A DNA stretch of 32,009 nt, from assembly GCA_002723255.1 (NCBI GenBank), contig PBNW01000071.1, positions 1 through 32,009 of the forward strand, written 5' to 3'. The number at the start of each line of letters is the position of its first letter. Positions within the stretch are counted from its first letter, which is position 1. The stretch comes from Pelagibacterium sp. (GTDB lineage Bacteria; Pseudomonadota; Alphaproteobacteria; Rhizobiales; Devosiaceae). Shown piece after piece: positions 23,506 through 31,329 of this stretch. Made by a program: the position numbers and the translations under genes. The notes beneath the pieces were generated by a model. The model made no database searches. It saw nothing but the letters and a program-made list of their open reading frames with translations, and was not told the DNA's origin.

Positions 23506-23988
23506 TTGAGCGTTGCGTTCACCAAGGAAGAAAGTGCGGAAACGGCATCGGAAACCCTGTTGCCCGATCGCCCCATTTCGCCCGAACCCAACCTTGTGAC
23601 CGAGGCGGGGCTTAAAGCCCTGCACGATCAGCTCGACGCTGCCCGCATGGCCTATAACACCGCCAGTGCCATCGAAGACGTCAACGACCGCCGCCGCGAA
23701 GCGGCGAGCCCTTTGCGGGACCTGCGCTATTTCACCCAGCGCGTGCGCACCGCCCAGCTCATCCCGGCACCGGTTCAAACCGATACCGTCGCATTCGGCA
23801 GTACGGTAACCTTCAGCCGCGACGACGGTCGGATACAGAAATACCGCATAGTGGGCGAGGACGAGGCCGATCCCAAATTAGGATCGATCTCCTATGTCTC
23901 CCCCCTCGCCCGCGCTCTCATGGGCAAAACCGCAGGAGACATCGCAAATCTGGGCGACAAGGAAATCGAGATTATCGAGATATCTTAG
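23506..23988 (+). CDS. GreA/GreB family elongation factor-like protein
   Basis: A 160-residue protein. The N-terminal half has helical segments (VTEAGLKALHDQLDAARMAYN, then DVNDRRREAASPLRDLRYFTQRV), like the coiled coil of Gre factors. The C-terminal half (VAFGSTVTFSRDDGRIQKYRIVGEDEADPKLGSISYVSPLARALMGKTAGDIA) is the GreA/GreB C-terminal domain that binds RNA polymerase. Start is TTG 23506 with AAGGAG nine bases upstream; earlier in-frame codons lack a site. It could be a secondary-channel factor distinct from the main GreA, or a nucleoside-kinase-regulator-like relative. Confidence 0.8.
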   Translation: MSVAFTKEESAETASETLLPDRPISPEPNLVTEAGLKALHDQLDAARMAYNTASAIEDVNDRRREAASPLRDLRYFTQRVRTAQLIPAPVQTDTVAFGSTVTFSRDDGRIQKYRIVGEDEADPKLGSISYVSPLARALMGKTAGDIANLGDKEIEIIEIS

Positions 23989-24075
23989 GCGGCGGCATCC
24001 CAAGGGAGGGCCGAACCGCGGACCCGCGCCAGCGAACATGGCCGTTTGCGGACCACGATCAGCCAGTTACACAAC

Positions 24076-24408
24076 CTAAGCCAGATACCGAAACCACTTG
24101 CGCTCCAGCGCCGTGGTCAGGTCGATGCCGTTCTGTTTGGCAAAGATCAGCAGCATCGCCAGGACATCGGCGGCTTCATCCTCGAGCGCTTCGCGCAGCC
24201 CATCTTCCGACTCGCCCTCGCGGCGCCCCCGGCCGGTCGTTTTCAGAAACGCTGCCACCAGTTCGCCAGTTTCCTCGGAGAGTTTCAGCGCCGCCCAGTC
24301 GCGATCCCGATCGATATCACATCGCGTGGCATAAGTGTCCGAAACCTTCCCCACCGCCTGCGTCAAAGCCGCGAGTTGCGCCCGCGCCGCATCCTTGTCC
24401 GGTCTCAA
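24076..24408 (-). CDS. MazG-like nucleotide pyrophosphohydrolase
   Basis: A 110-residue protein with the all-alpha NTP pyrophosphatase fold. The metal-binding motif is LSEETGELVAAFLK, and the second acidic motif is EDEAADVLAMLLIFAKQNGID. Such enzymes clean non-canonical or excess nucleoside triphosphates. The start is TTG at 24408, overlapping the stop of the DUF4424 gene as TTGA, with GGAGGG about eight bases upstream; there is no usable ATG. The frame continues upstream, but within the DUF4424 gene. Placement downstream of thyA fits a nucleotide-pool role. Confidence 0.8.
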   Translation of the reverse strand: MRPDKDAARAQLAALTQAVGKVSDTYATRCDIDRDRDWAALKLSEETGELVAAFLKTTGRGRREGESEDGLREALEDEAADVLAMLLIFAKQNGIDLTTALERKWFRYLA

Positions 24409-25388
24409 TAGTCGTCCCTCCGCACCACGAACAGCACCTCGATATCCTGCCAGGGGTAGAAATCCTCCTGCACCATCTCGAAGGTCGTCGGCCCGGTCTT
24501 GGTAACGCCCTCGCCGCAGAACGAGACGAAATTGTCCACGCTGCCCTTGTCGACGGTCAGCCGGAACGTGCCGATCGAATGTGCCCAGTTGGCGCCCGAC
24601 GACAAAATGTAGGTAAGCCAGCTTTCGGTGAACGGCGCCGACCACGGCTCGTCCGGGCTGGTCAGCGTGCGTTCCACCGCCGCCACCAGATCATCTTCGA
24701 GACAGTATTTTTCCTCATACTCGGCTCGCTGGCCATATTCGGTGTCGATGAAGGTCGCCGCCACCGTCCCGCCCAGCCCGGGCGTGTAGCGGTGGCTCAC
24801 CTCGACGATCTCACCCGCCGGAAACACCGCTTCCCACAGATAGGCCGATTTCAGCGTCCAGTCCGGCGAATAGCGTCCGGCTTCATCATAGGGATAAGGC
24901 CCCAGCGCCCCGATGCTCACCAGCATTTGCTTGTCCGTTTCGGACAACGCGTTGACAGCATCCTCGGTCGAAAGCAGATGCGGCGCCAGCGGCACGCCGA
25001 GCTTCTGCAACGCCTTTGTACGATCTACCCCAAGCGCGAAAACCGATTGGTGCAGTTCGGCCTCCACCGGCCGCCCGTCAAACGTGGTCGAAAAGCCAAA
25101 GACATTTTCAGGATCGTCGGTCGGGAAACCCGCCATTTCATAGGGCGAACTCTCGATATCAGGCATCGGAAACGCCACGAGGACATGCTGATCGGTATCG
25201 GTCAGATTCTCGAATTCATAGGTAACCCGAACCGCGTCCATCGAGAGATAGAGGTCCTCGCTGAGCATGCGCACGTTCTCGTTCTGCGCAAATTGCAGCC
25301 CGCCAACCCCCACAGTGGCCATCGTATCGTTGCCATGGGCGGGGAGCGCCAGCCCAAAAGCCATTGCTCCGATCACCCATGCCTTCAT
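24405..25388 (-). CDS. DUF4424 family exported protein
   Basis: A 327-residue protein with an N-terminal signal peptide ([18 protein letters not shown], cleavage near residue 19). The mature part is beta-rich and matches my memory of DUF4424: [26 protein letters not shown] near residue 54, then [24 protein letters not shown], and a C-terminal VRRDDY. Function unknown; probably periplasmic. Its ATG overlaps the thyA stop as ATGA, so it is coupled to thyA even though the roles look unrelated. Confidence 0.8.
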   Translation of the reverse strand: MKAWVIGAMAFGLALPAHGNDTMATVGVGGLQFAQNENVRMLSEDLYLSMDAVRVTYEFENLTDTDQHVLVAFPMPDIESSPYEMAGFPTDDPENVFGFSTTFDGRPVEAELHQSVFALGVDRTKALQKLGVPLAPHLLSTEDAVNALSETDKQMLVSIGALGPYPYDEAGRYSPDWTLKSAYLWEAVFPAGEIVEVSHRYTPGLGGTVAATFIDTEYGQRAEYEEKYCLEDDLVAAVERTLTSPDEPWSAPFTESWLTYILSSGANWAHSIGTFRLTVDKGSVDNFVSFCGEGVTKTGPTTFEMVQEDFYPWQDIEVLFVVRRDDY

Positions 25389-26179
25389 ACTGCCACCTGT
25401 GCCTTGATGTGCGGATCGGGGTCATACCCGACGATCTCGAAATCCTCGAACGCAAAGTCGAAAATGGAACCGCGCCTGGTAACGATCTCCAGCCTCGGCA
25501 GCGGCTTGGGCGAACGCTCAAGCTGCGTCTGGGTCTGCTCGAAATGGTTGTGGTAGATATGAGCGTCCCCCAGCGTATGGACGAAATCGCCCACCCCCAG
25601 CCCGGTCACCTCGGCCATCATATGGGTCAAAAGCGCATAGGACGCGATGTTGAAGGGCACGCCCAGAAAGATATCCGCCGAGCGCTGATAGAGCTGGCAG
25701 GAAAGCTTGCCGTCGGCGACATAGAACTGGAACAGGCAATGACAGGGCGGCAGCGCCATATCGTCCACTTCCGCCGGGTTCCAGGCCGAAACGATGTGAC
25801 GCCGGGAATCGGGCCTGGTCTTGATCTGGTTGACCAGATTGGCGATCTGGTCGATATGGCGCCCGTCCGGCGCCGGCCAGCTGCGCCACTGGCTGCCATA
25901 GACCGGGCCGAGATCGCCGTTCTCGTCGGCCCACTCGTCCCAGATCTTGACCCCGCGCTCCTGCAGCCAGCGCACATTGGTGTCCCCGCGCAAAAACCAC
26001 AAAAGCTCATAGACGATGGAACGGATATGGAGCTTTTTCGTCGTCAGCAGCGGAAAGCCTTCATTGAGGTCGAACCGCATCTGATAGCCGAAAACCGAAC
26101 GGGTCCCCGTCCCGGTCCTGTCGGCCCGGTCCACCCCGTTTTCCATCACATGGCGCAAAAGATCGAGATACTGCTTCAT
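25385..26179 (-). CDS. thyA: thymidylate synthase
   Basis: A 264-residue thymidylate synthase, the same length as E. coli ThyA, converting dUMP to dTMP with methylene-tetrahydrofolate. The catalytic cysteine is Cys146 in [12 protein letters not shown]; other motifs are [47 protein letters not shown] and [10 protein letters not shown]. The start MKQYLDLL matches the family, although no ribosome site is evident. It is the first gene of a tightly overlapping thyA-DUF4424-MazG-like unit. The dihydrofolate it makes is recycled by folA. Confidence 0.97.
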   Translation of the reverse strand: MKQYLDLLRHVMENGVDRADRTGTGTRSVFGYQMRFDLNEGFPLLTTKKLHIRSIVYELLWFLRGDTNVRWLQERGVKIWDEWADENGDLGPVYGSQWRSWPAPDGRHIDQIANLVNQIKTRPDSRRHIVSAWNPAEVDDMALPPCHCLFQFYVADGKLSCQLYQRSADIFLGVPFNIASYALLTHMMAEVTGLGVGDFVHTLGDAHIYHNHFEQTQTQLERSPKPLPRLEIVTRRGSIFDFAFEDFEIVGYDPDPHIKAQVAV

Positions 26180-26266
26180 TGTGGGCCAATGTTTATCGCG
26201 ATTCGCGCGGCCCCGGCGCACCGATCGCGCATCGCGATTGTTTTTGCACCCTTTGTTCGCACCCCC

Positions 26267-26295
26267 TTTTCATCGGGGTCCATGGTCCTTATATT
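26267..26295 (+). promoter_or_regulatory. promoter of the tmRNA gene
   Basis: TTTTCA (26267-26272), a 17-base spacer and TATATT (26290-26295) fit a housekeeping promoter. The predicted start near 26302 lies just ahead of the acceptor piece of the tmRNA. Confidence 0.6.
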
Positions 26296-26301
26296 GAGCG
26301 T

Positions 26302-26645
26302 GCCGGCAACGGCTATGGCGATAAATTGCCATCGTAATAAACCCATCGGACCCGGGGGCAGTACCCGGCGCCTCCACCAAAAACCCTCTTCTTACAGAGG
26401 CTTATGGGGGCGAAACAGGATCGACGAGGGCGTAAAGGGTGTGTTTTCGCTCGGCATGGTACCACCGTTATCGGACTAAAACTTATAGTTGCTAATGACA
26501 ACAATAAGGCTCCGGTCGCTCTCGCCGCGTAAGCGGTGCGAGAACTGGGAATTTAAGTCCTACGCTCCTAGCCGGGTGTAGGCGGGGTCCGCAGGCACCT
26601 GGCAACAGAAGCCTGCATTTCTCTTGAACCCCCGCGCAAATTCAG
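26302..26645 (+). ncRNA. ssrA: transfer-messenger RNA, circularly permuted two-piece type
   Basis: The acceptor piece comes first: the T-arm region GGCAGTACCCGGC and the 3' end GCCTCCACCA, ending at 26379. A spacer (26380-26405) to be removed follows. The coding piece then begins at 26406 with GGGGGCGAAACAGGATCGACG; its first bases pair with GCCTCC of the acceptor piece. The tag reading frame at 26491-26532 is GCT...TAA and encodes ANDNNKAPVALAA, ending in the usual ALAA degradation signal. A late hairpin GCAGGC/GCCTGC is at 26591-26616. This order is the known alphaproteobacterial arrangement. The outer ends are approximate. Tagged proteins are recognised by SspB, encoded next. Confidence 0.93.
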
Positions 26646-26688
26646 GCTGTTATGGGCTCAATGAGAATCGCTTAGGGAGCCGCCGTAA

Positions 26689-27189
26689 ATGGCACAAGAC
26701 CACATCCGCTACGACATTTTGGCCCAGGAAGCCCTGCGCGGCGTCGTACGGAAAGTGCTGAGCGAAGTTGCTCGCACCGGCCTGCCCGGCGATCACCACT
26801 TCTTCATTTCCTTCGTGACGCAAGCCCCCGGCGTGCGCCTGAGTCAGAAACTGATCTCTCAATACGACAAGGAAATGACCATCGTCCTCCAGAACCAGTA
26901 TTGGGACCTGAAAGTCTCCGAAACCGGTTTTGAGGTCGGTCTTTCGTTCGACGGCGTCAACGAGACCCTGCTCATTCCCTTTTCGGCCATCAAGGGCTTT
27001 TTCGACCCCTCGGTCCAGTTCGGTCTCCAGTTCGAAGTCGCCGAGACACAGGCCGGTCCGCGCATTGTGGCCGACCCCGATGATCCGGAGAGCGACGACA
27101 TCGCCGATCTGGCCGAAACCGACGAACCCGCCATCGAAGAAGAAAGTGGCGAAAAGGTCGTCAGCCTCGATTCCTTCCGCAAGAAATGA
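26689..27189 (+). CDS. sspB: SspB family adaptor for SsrA-tagged proteins (alpha type)
   Basis: A 166-residue protein matching the alphaproteobacterial SspB (DUF1321) family. The folded substrate-binding domain covers about residues 1-125 (IRYDILAQEALRGVVRKVL, GDHHFFISFVT, LSFDGVNETLLIPFSAIKGFFDPS). A long acidic linker follows, and the last residues VVSLDSFRKK probably dock to ClpX. It hands SsrA-tagged proteins to ClpXP. AGGGAG stands nine bases before the ATG. The tmRNA gene ends about 45 bases upstream on the same strand, so adaptor and tag RNA may be coexpressed. Confidence 0.93.
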   Translation: MAQDHIRYDILAQEALRGVVRKVLSEVARTGLPGDHHFFISFVTQAPGVRLSQKLISQYDKEMTIVLQNQYWDLKVSETGFEVGLSFDGVNETLLIPFSAIKGFFDPSVQFGLQFEVAETQAGPRIVADPDDPESDDIADLAETDEPAIEEESGEKVVSLDSFRKK

Positions 27190-27195
27190 CCGACG

Positions 27196-27408
27196 GTGCG
27201 CAAGCGCTCGCTGACCATTGCCGGCCACCGCACCTCCATCGCGCTCGAACCCCCCTTCTGGGAGGCGCTGCAGTCCATTGCGCAGGCGCGTGAAATGTCC
27301 CTGCCCAATCTGATCGCCGAGATCGACGAAACGCGCGAGGATTCAAATCTGTCCTCGGCCATCCGCGTTTTCGTTCTGGCCTGGTTCCGTTCAGCGGCCG
27401 GGCGTTAG
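27196..27408 (+). CDS. small ribbon-helix-helix domain protein
   Basis: A 70-residue protein with the RHH_4-type pattern: HRTSIALEPPFWEALQSIAQARE, then SLPNLIAEIDE, then NLSSAIRVFVLAWFR. These are small DNA-binding-like proteins common downstream of sspB or fumarase genes in rhizobia (from memory). The start is GTG at 27196, seven bases after the sspB stop, with only a weak ribosome site. Its end overlaps the convergent AsmA gene by 18 bases. Confidence 0.8.
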   Translation: MRKRSLTIAGHRTSIALEPPFWEALQSIAQAREMSLPNLIAEIDETREDSNLSSAIRVFVLAWFRSAAGR

Positions 27409-30400
27409 CGCCTGCAGGTCCAGCGCGCCCGGCGGCAGCACCGTAAACGACGAATTGATATCCTCTCCCGCGCCCGGCCCCGCCTCCGGCTCCGGCTGTG
27501 ATGATGGCGCAGGCTCGGGCTGTGACAGCTGCTCCTCAAGCTCCTGAAGCTGACGCTGCTGCTCTTCGATCTGCAACCGTTCGGCCTCTTCCTGCTGTTG
27601 TTGCAACAGCAATTCGGTCTGCCGCCGCGCCTCTTCCTCCATCAGCCGTGCCTGCTCTTCGGCCGCGGCGCGCTGGCGCGCCTCCTGCTCGGCCCGCAAT
27701 GCCTCGAGCTCATCGAGCTCGATTTCATAGGCCCGCATCTGGATCGCATCGACCATCGGTCCCAGATCCAGGCTCCGCTCGGGCGCAAACAGCGTCCCCT
27801 CGATCCCCAGCCCGATCCGGCCCGTGGTTTCGGTAATCAACCCGTTGCCGGCCAGCGCTCGCGTCAGCGCCAGTGTCCAGTCCGCTTCGAGCGTTCCGGT
27901 TTCCACATCGAGGCTGCCCCCGCCCACCAGCCTGGCGTCACCACCGTCGATGGCAATGTTGGCGATCCGCGCCACCCCGCCGATCAGCCGCACCAGCCCG
28001 CCCGCGTCCTGGCTTTCGAACGGCCCCGATTGCAGCGCCGTCGCAACCAGAATTTCCAGTGCCTCGGGTTCGATCTCGATGAGATTGTCCACATTGGCCG
28101 CCGCCTGAAACGCGTCCGGCGACAAGCCCTCGATCCGCAGGTCCTCGACCGAAAAACTGCCCTCCCCGTTCAGCGATCCGGCAAAGGCCCGATAGCTGTC
28201 GCCGCTCCCCTGAAACTGCATTCCAAGGGTCAAGGTGCCGCCCAGCACGTCAGCCGGCGTATCGGGCAGCGCCGCATCGATCGCAACGCCATTGAGCGTC
28301 AACCGCCCGCTCAGGCTCTTGTCGGCCAGCGCCGAGGCACAACATGCCGTTGCGTCGAGCTGGATCGTGCCACCCCCGAATTCGCCAAACAGGCCGCGCA
28401 GCCCCACATCCTCTTCGCCCCACGCATAATCGAACGCCAAAGCTTCGATCAGCCGTTCTTCGCCCGCCATCAGCACCGGCGCCGTAATGGTGATCCGCCC
28501 CCGCGTCGTCCTCTGGTTTGCCCCCAGATCGACCGGGCCGTCGGGCCACAGGCCGGGTGAAAAATTGATCACGCCAGCCGGCCCGGCCAGCATGGCGGCC
28601 ACCGTTTCGACGTCGATCCCATCGAACCCCAGCGACCCTGTCACAACCGCTGTTTCCCGCTGCGCCGCATAAGACAGCGTTCCGCTGATCGCCCGCTCTG
28701 CGGCACTGGCCGAAATGTCGGACAGCGTCACGCTCTCAGTGCCCACAAAACCGATATCGGCCTGCCCTTCGAGCCCGGGAAACCACACGCCCTGCGCGCC
28801 CGCCATCTCGGCCAGAGCAACCCCGTCCGCAAACAGGAAAGAGGTCTCCCCCTCGCCCCGGATCGAGCCTGGATCGGCCAGTTGCAGCGTGCCGGAAAAA
28901 TCGATCCGCTCTCCGCCGCCCTCGAGCGAGAAATCGGCATCCATGTTGCCCTGTGGGTTGCCCTCCAGCCGGGCGCTGGCAATCGCGCCATCCTCTCCGG
29001 CAATCAGCGACGCCAGCCCCAGCTGGTCGAGCAATTGCGTGCCGCTTCCTGCCGCCGCCTCAAGCGAAACCACCAGATTTTCGCGCCCCAACCCACCTAT
29101 GCCTCCGGTCATGTCCAGCCGCCCGGAAACCTCACTCACCCCGGCCCGGCCATCGAGCGTCAAAATCTGCACGCCATCGCGTCCGGGCGCTTCGAGAACC
29201 ACCGACATTTGCGCGGGAAGGCTGCCCGACACAGCCTGGCGCAACGGATTGTCCTCGCCCGTCAACAGCCCGACCGCGGGAGCATTCGATGCAATCTCGA
29301 GACGGCCTTCGCCCGCGACGACCGGCGCCGCCAGCGTGCCGGACAGCCGGCCCGTGCCCTCGAACCCGACCCCGCCATACGACCCGACAGCAAGGCTTTC
29401 GAACTCGAGCCCCTCCGCGCTCCAGGCCGAACGCAGCGAAAGATCTTCGAGCCCCAGCCCCTCGACCCGCGCCGCCTCCACATCGAGGTCGAGCCGCCCC
29501 TGCGGGAAGCTCAGGCCAAACGCGCCTGCCGGATCGATCGGCGGCAGCAGCGCCAGCAACGCCGTGCTCTGGCGCGCGTTAAGCGCCGACAGCCCTGCGG
29601 TGACCTCGAGCGAAGGCGCATCCCCGAACCGCATATCGCCCGATACCGTGTGAACCGTCTCGTCAAGCACCAGCAACCCGTCGATAAACCGCAGCCGGTC
29701 GTTGACCAATTGCACCCGCCCGTTGAGCGAACCGCCCATACCGAACAACGGATTGCCCTCCCCGGCCCGCTTCCAGAGCAGCGAGAGTGCATCGAGCCGC
29801 GGCGAGGCCATCGACAGCGTGCCCTCGAAGGCCGGCCAGCCCGCCGCCCGGCCCAATTGCCCGGTCAGTTTCAGCGTCGTGTCTCCCGACAGCCGCCCCG
29901 AAAATTCCTCGACCGTCCAGCTCTCGCCATCGCTCGTGGCGTCCAGCCGCACGTCGCGCACCGCAACGCCGCGCACCGAAAGCTCGTTGATCGCCATGGC
30001 GATCCGTCCCGGCAGCGGCGGCATCAAAGGCTCGGGCATGCCGCGCAACAGCCGGACGATTTCGAACGGCTGGGTGCCCTCGTCCGTCACCGCCCGTGGC
30101 TGGAGCGCGACCACGCCGCCCGATACCGTAGCGTCAAACGCCGGCTCCGCCCCAAGGCTCAGCGTCGCCTCCCCGGTCAGCCGGGTTGCCGTCTGGTTCT
30201 CGTCGGGCAGCAGCACGAACTCGGAAAGCGCGATCCGCTCGGCATCGGCAATGAGCGGGCTTTCCAGTGTCATCCCCCCGACCACCGCTTCACCCTGATC
30301 GGCTGGCGGGGCCTGCCGATAGGTCAGTGTCCCTTCAAGGCTCGGCGCTCCTCCCGTATCCAACAAGCCCTCGGCGGTCACCGAAAACGCCCCGCTGGTC

Positions 30401-31035
30401 GGCCGCACAAAGGCACTGACCTGCATCTGCCCGGCCGCATTCATCGCCGATGTCGAAGCCCGCACGCCATAGGCCGTGCCCTCATGGACGGCCTGCCCCT
30501 CGATAGCGAACGGCCCGCGAACGCCCGTCAGCGCCATATCGCCATTGAAACCGTCAGCCCGCCAGCTCTCGCCGCTGCGCAGATCGGTCAGCCGCACCAC
30601 GCCATCAGTCAGCTGCGCATTGGCGATCGACACATTGGTGACCGTCGCCGATTGCGCCAGCGTGATCGGCGTCTGCAATTGCCCCTCTTCATCGATCACC
30701 AGATTGAGTTCGGGCTCGATCAGCCGCAATTGGGTGACGGTGAACCGGTCGCGCAGGAAATCCATCAATGACAGATCGGCTTCGATCAGCCGCGCCGACC
30801 CCACCGGCGCCTCCGCCGGCCCAAGCCGTGCATTCTCGAAATGCATGCGCGGCTGCGGCAGCAGGGTAAAATCCATATCGCCGGCAATCTCGACCTCGAC
30901 CCCCAGCGCCTCGGCCGCCATCTGCTCCATGCGCGGCTTATAGGCGTTCCAGTCGATGAACCACGGAACGATAAAGGCGCCCCCCATCAAAAGGATCGCG
31001 ATCAAACCGATGGCGATGTAGATGCGATTTGCCAA
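27391..31035 (-). CDS. AsmA family outer-membrane biogenesis protein, 1214 aa
   Basis: A large envelope protein with one N-terminal transmembrane helix (residues 4-26) followed by the AsmA domain (WNAYKPRMEQMAAEALG, then PQPRMHFENARLG). A long beta-rich region built of repeated AsmA-like strands follows, with the conserved C-terminal AsmA_2 domain near residues 960-1090. Such proteins bridge inner and outer membrane and influence lipid transport. The last about 120 residues differ: an alternating Glu/Gln/Arg-rich coiled coil (about 1105-1165) and a Pro/Glu tail. The start is TTG at 31035 with AAGGA upstream; no ATG is available. Length is as usual in Hyphomicrobiales. Confidence 0.88.
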   Translation of the reverse strand: MANRIYIAIGLIAILLMGGAFIVPWFIDWNAYKPRMEQMAAEALGVEVEIAGDMDFTLLPQPRMHFENARLGPAEAPVGSARLIEADLSLMDFLRDRFTVTQLRLIEPELNLVIDEEGQLQTPITLAQSATVTNVSIANAQLTDGVVRLTDLRSGESWRADGFNGDMALTGVRGPFAIEGQAVHEGTAYGVRASTSAMNAAGQMQVSAFVRPTSGAFSVTAEGLLDTGGAPSLEGTLTYRQAPPADQGEAVVGGMTLESPLIADAERIALSEFVLLPDENQTATRLTGEATLSLGAEPAFDATVSGGVVALQPRAVTDEGTQPFEIVRLLRGMPEPLMPPLPGRIAMAINELSVRGVAVRDVRLDATSDGESWTVEEFSGRLSGDTTLKLTGQLGRAAGWPAFEGTLSMASPRLDALSLLWKRAGEGNPLFGMGGSLNGRVQLVNDRLRFIDGLLVLDETVHTVSGDMRFGDAPSLEVTAGLSALNARQSTALLALLPPIDPAGAFGLSFPQGRLDLDVEAARVEGLGLEDLSLRSAWSAEGLEFESLAVGSYGGVGFEGTGRLSGTLAAPVVAGEGRLEIASNAPAVGLLTGEDNPLRQAVSGSLPAQMSVVLEAPGRDGVQILTLDGRAGVSEVSGRLDMTGGIGGLGRENLVVSLEAAAGSGTQLLDQLGLASLIAGEDGAIASARLEGNPQGNMDADFSLEGGGERIDFSGTLQLADPGSIRGEGETSFLFADGVALAEMAGAQGVWFPGLEGQADIGFVGTESVTLSDISASAAERAISGTLSYAAQRETAVVTGSLGFDGIDVETVAAMLAGPAGVINFSPGLWPDGPVDLGANQRTTRGRITITAPVLMAGEERLIEALAFDYAWGEEDVGLRGLFGEFGGGTIQLDATACCASALADKSLSGRLTLNGVAIDAALPDTPADVLGGTLTLGMQFQGSGDSYRAFAGSLNGEGSFSVEDLRIEGLSPDAFQAAANVDNLIEIEPEALEILVATALQSGPFESQDAGGLVRLIGGVARIANIAIDGGDARLVGGGSLDVETGTLEADWTLALTRALAGNGLITETTGRIGLGIEGTLFAPERSLDLGPMVDAIQMRAYEIELDELEALRAEQEARQRAAAEEQARLMEEEARRQTELLLQQQQEEAERLQIEEQQRQLQELEEQLSQPEPAPSSQPEPEAGPGAGEDINSSFTVLPPGALDLQALTPGR

Positions 31036-31069
31036 GCCGTTGGCGTCCTTTTACAAAGTCGATGGAAGA

Positions 31070-31198
31070 TTAATTTGAGATCGGGACCCAAAGGGCCGCG
31101 AAGCGAACAGTTGCAGACTTTTCCGGTTCGATCTCACGCCAAGACAGCGGCCCAATTTCCCATTCCGATTCAACCAAGCGGTATTGGACCTTAGGCAT
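31070..31198 (-). CDS. possible small protein, 42 aa
   Basis: An ATG-started frame of 42 codons upstream of the AsmA gene, beginning MPKVQYRLVESEWEIGPLSW and ending VPISN. It contains three tryptophans, balanced charge and no low-complexity stretch, which is unusual for random high-GC sequence. GGGGCGGGGC precedes the ATG, closer than a normal ribosome site. I recognise no family. The rest of 31036-31329 shows no other gene and should carry the promoters of the divergent AsmA and ClC genes. Confidence 0.3.
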   Translation of the reverse strand: MPKVQYRLVESEWEIGPLSWREIEPEKSATVRFAALWVPISN

Positions 31199-31329
31199 AT
31201 CGCCCCGCCCCGTCACCCGGCTTATCCCGCCTAAGTTCAAGATTTCACAACCTGTATGCGGCAAGTTGCCTTGCAGATGCAAACGCAGCACCTTAAGCGG
31301 GTCCGCTTGATGCCAAACCAGGAAGCTCC

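Noticed and set aside
28882..30771. A 629-codon open frame on the plus strand
   Set aside because: Antisense to the AsmA gene, very rich in Arg, Gln and Pro, no domains; a shadow.
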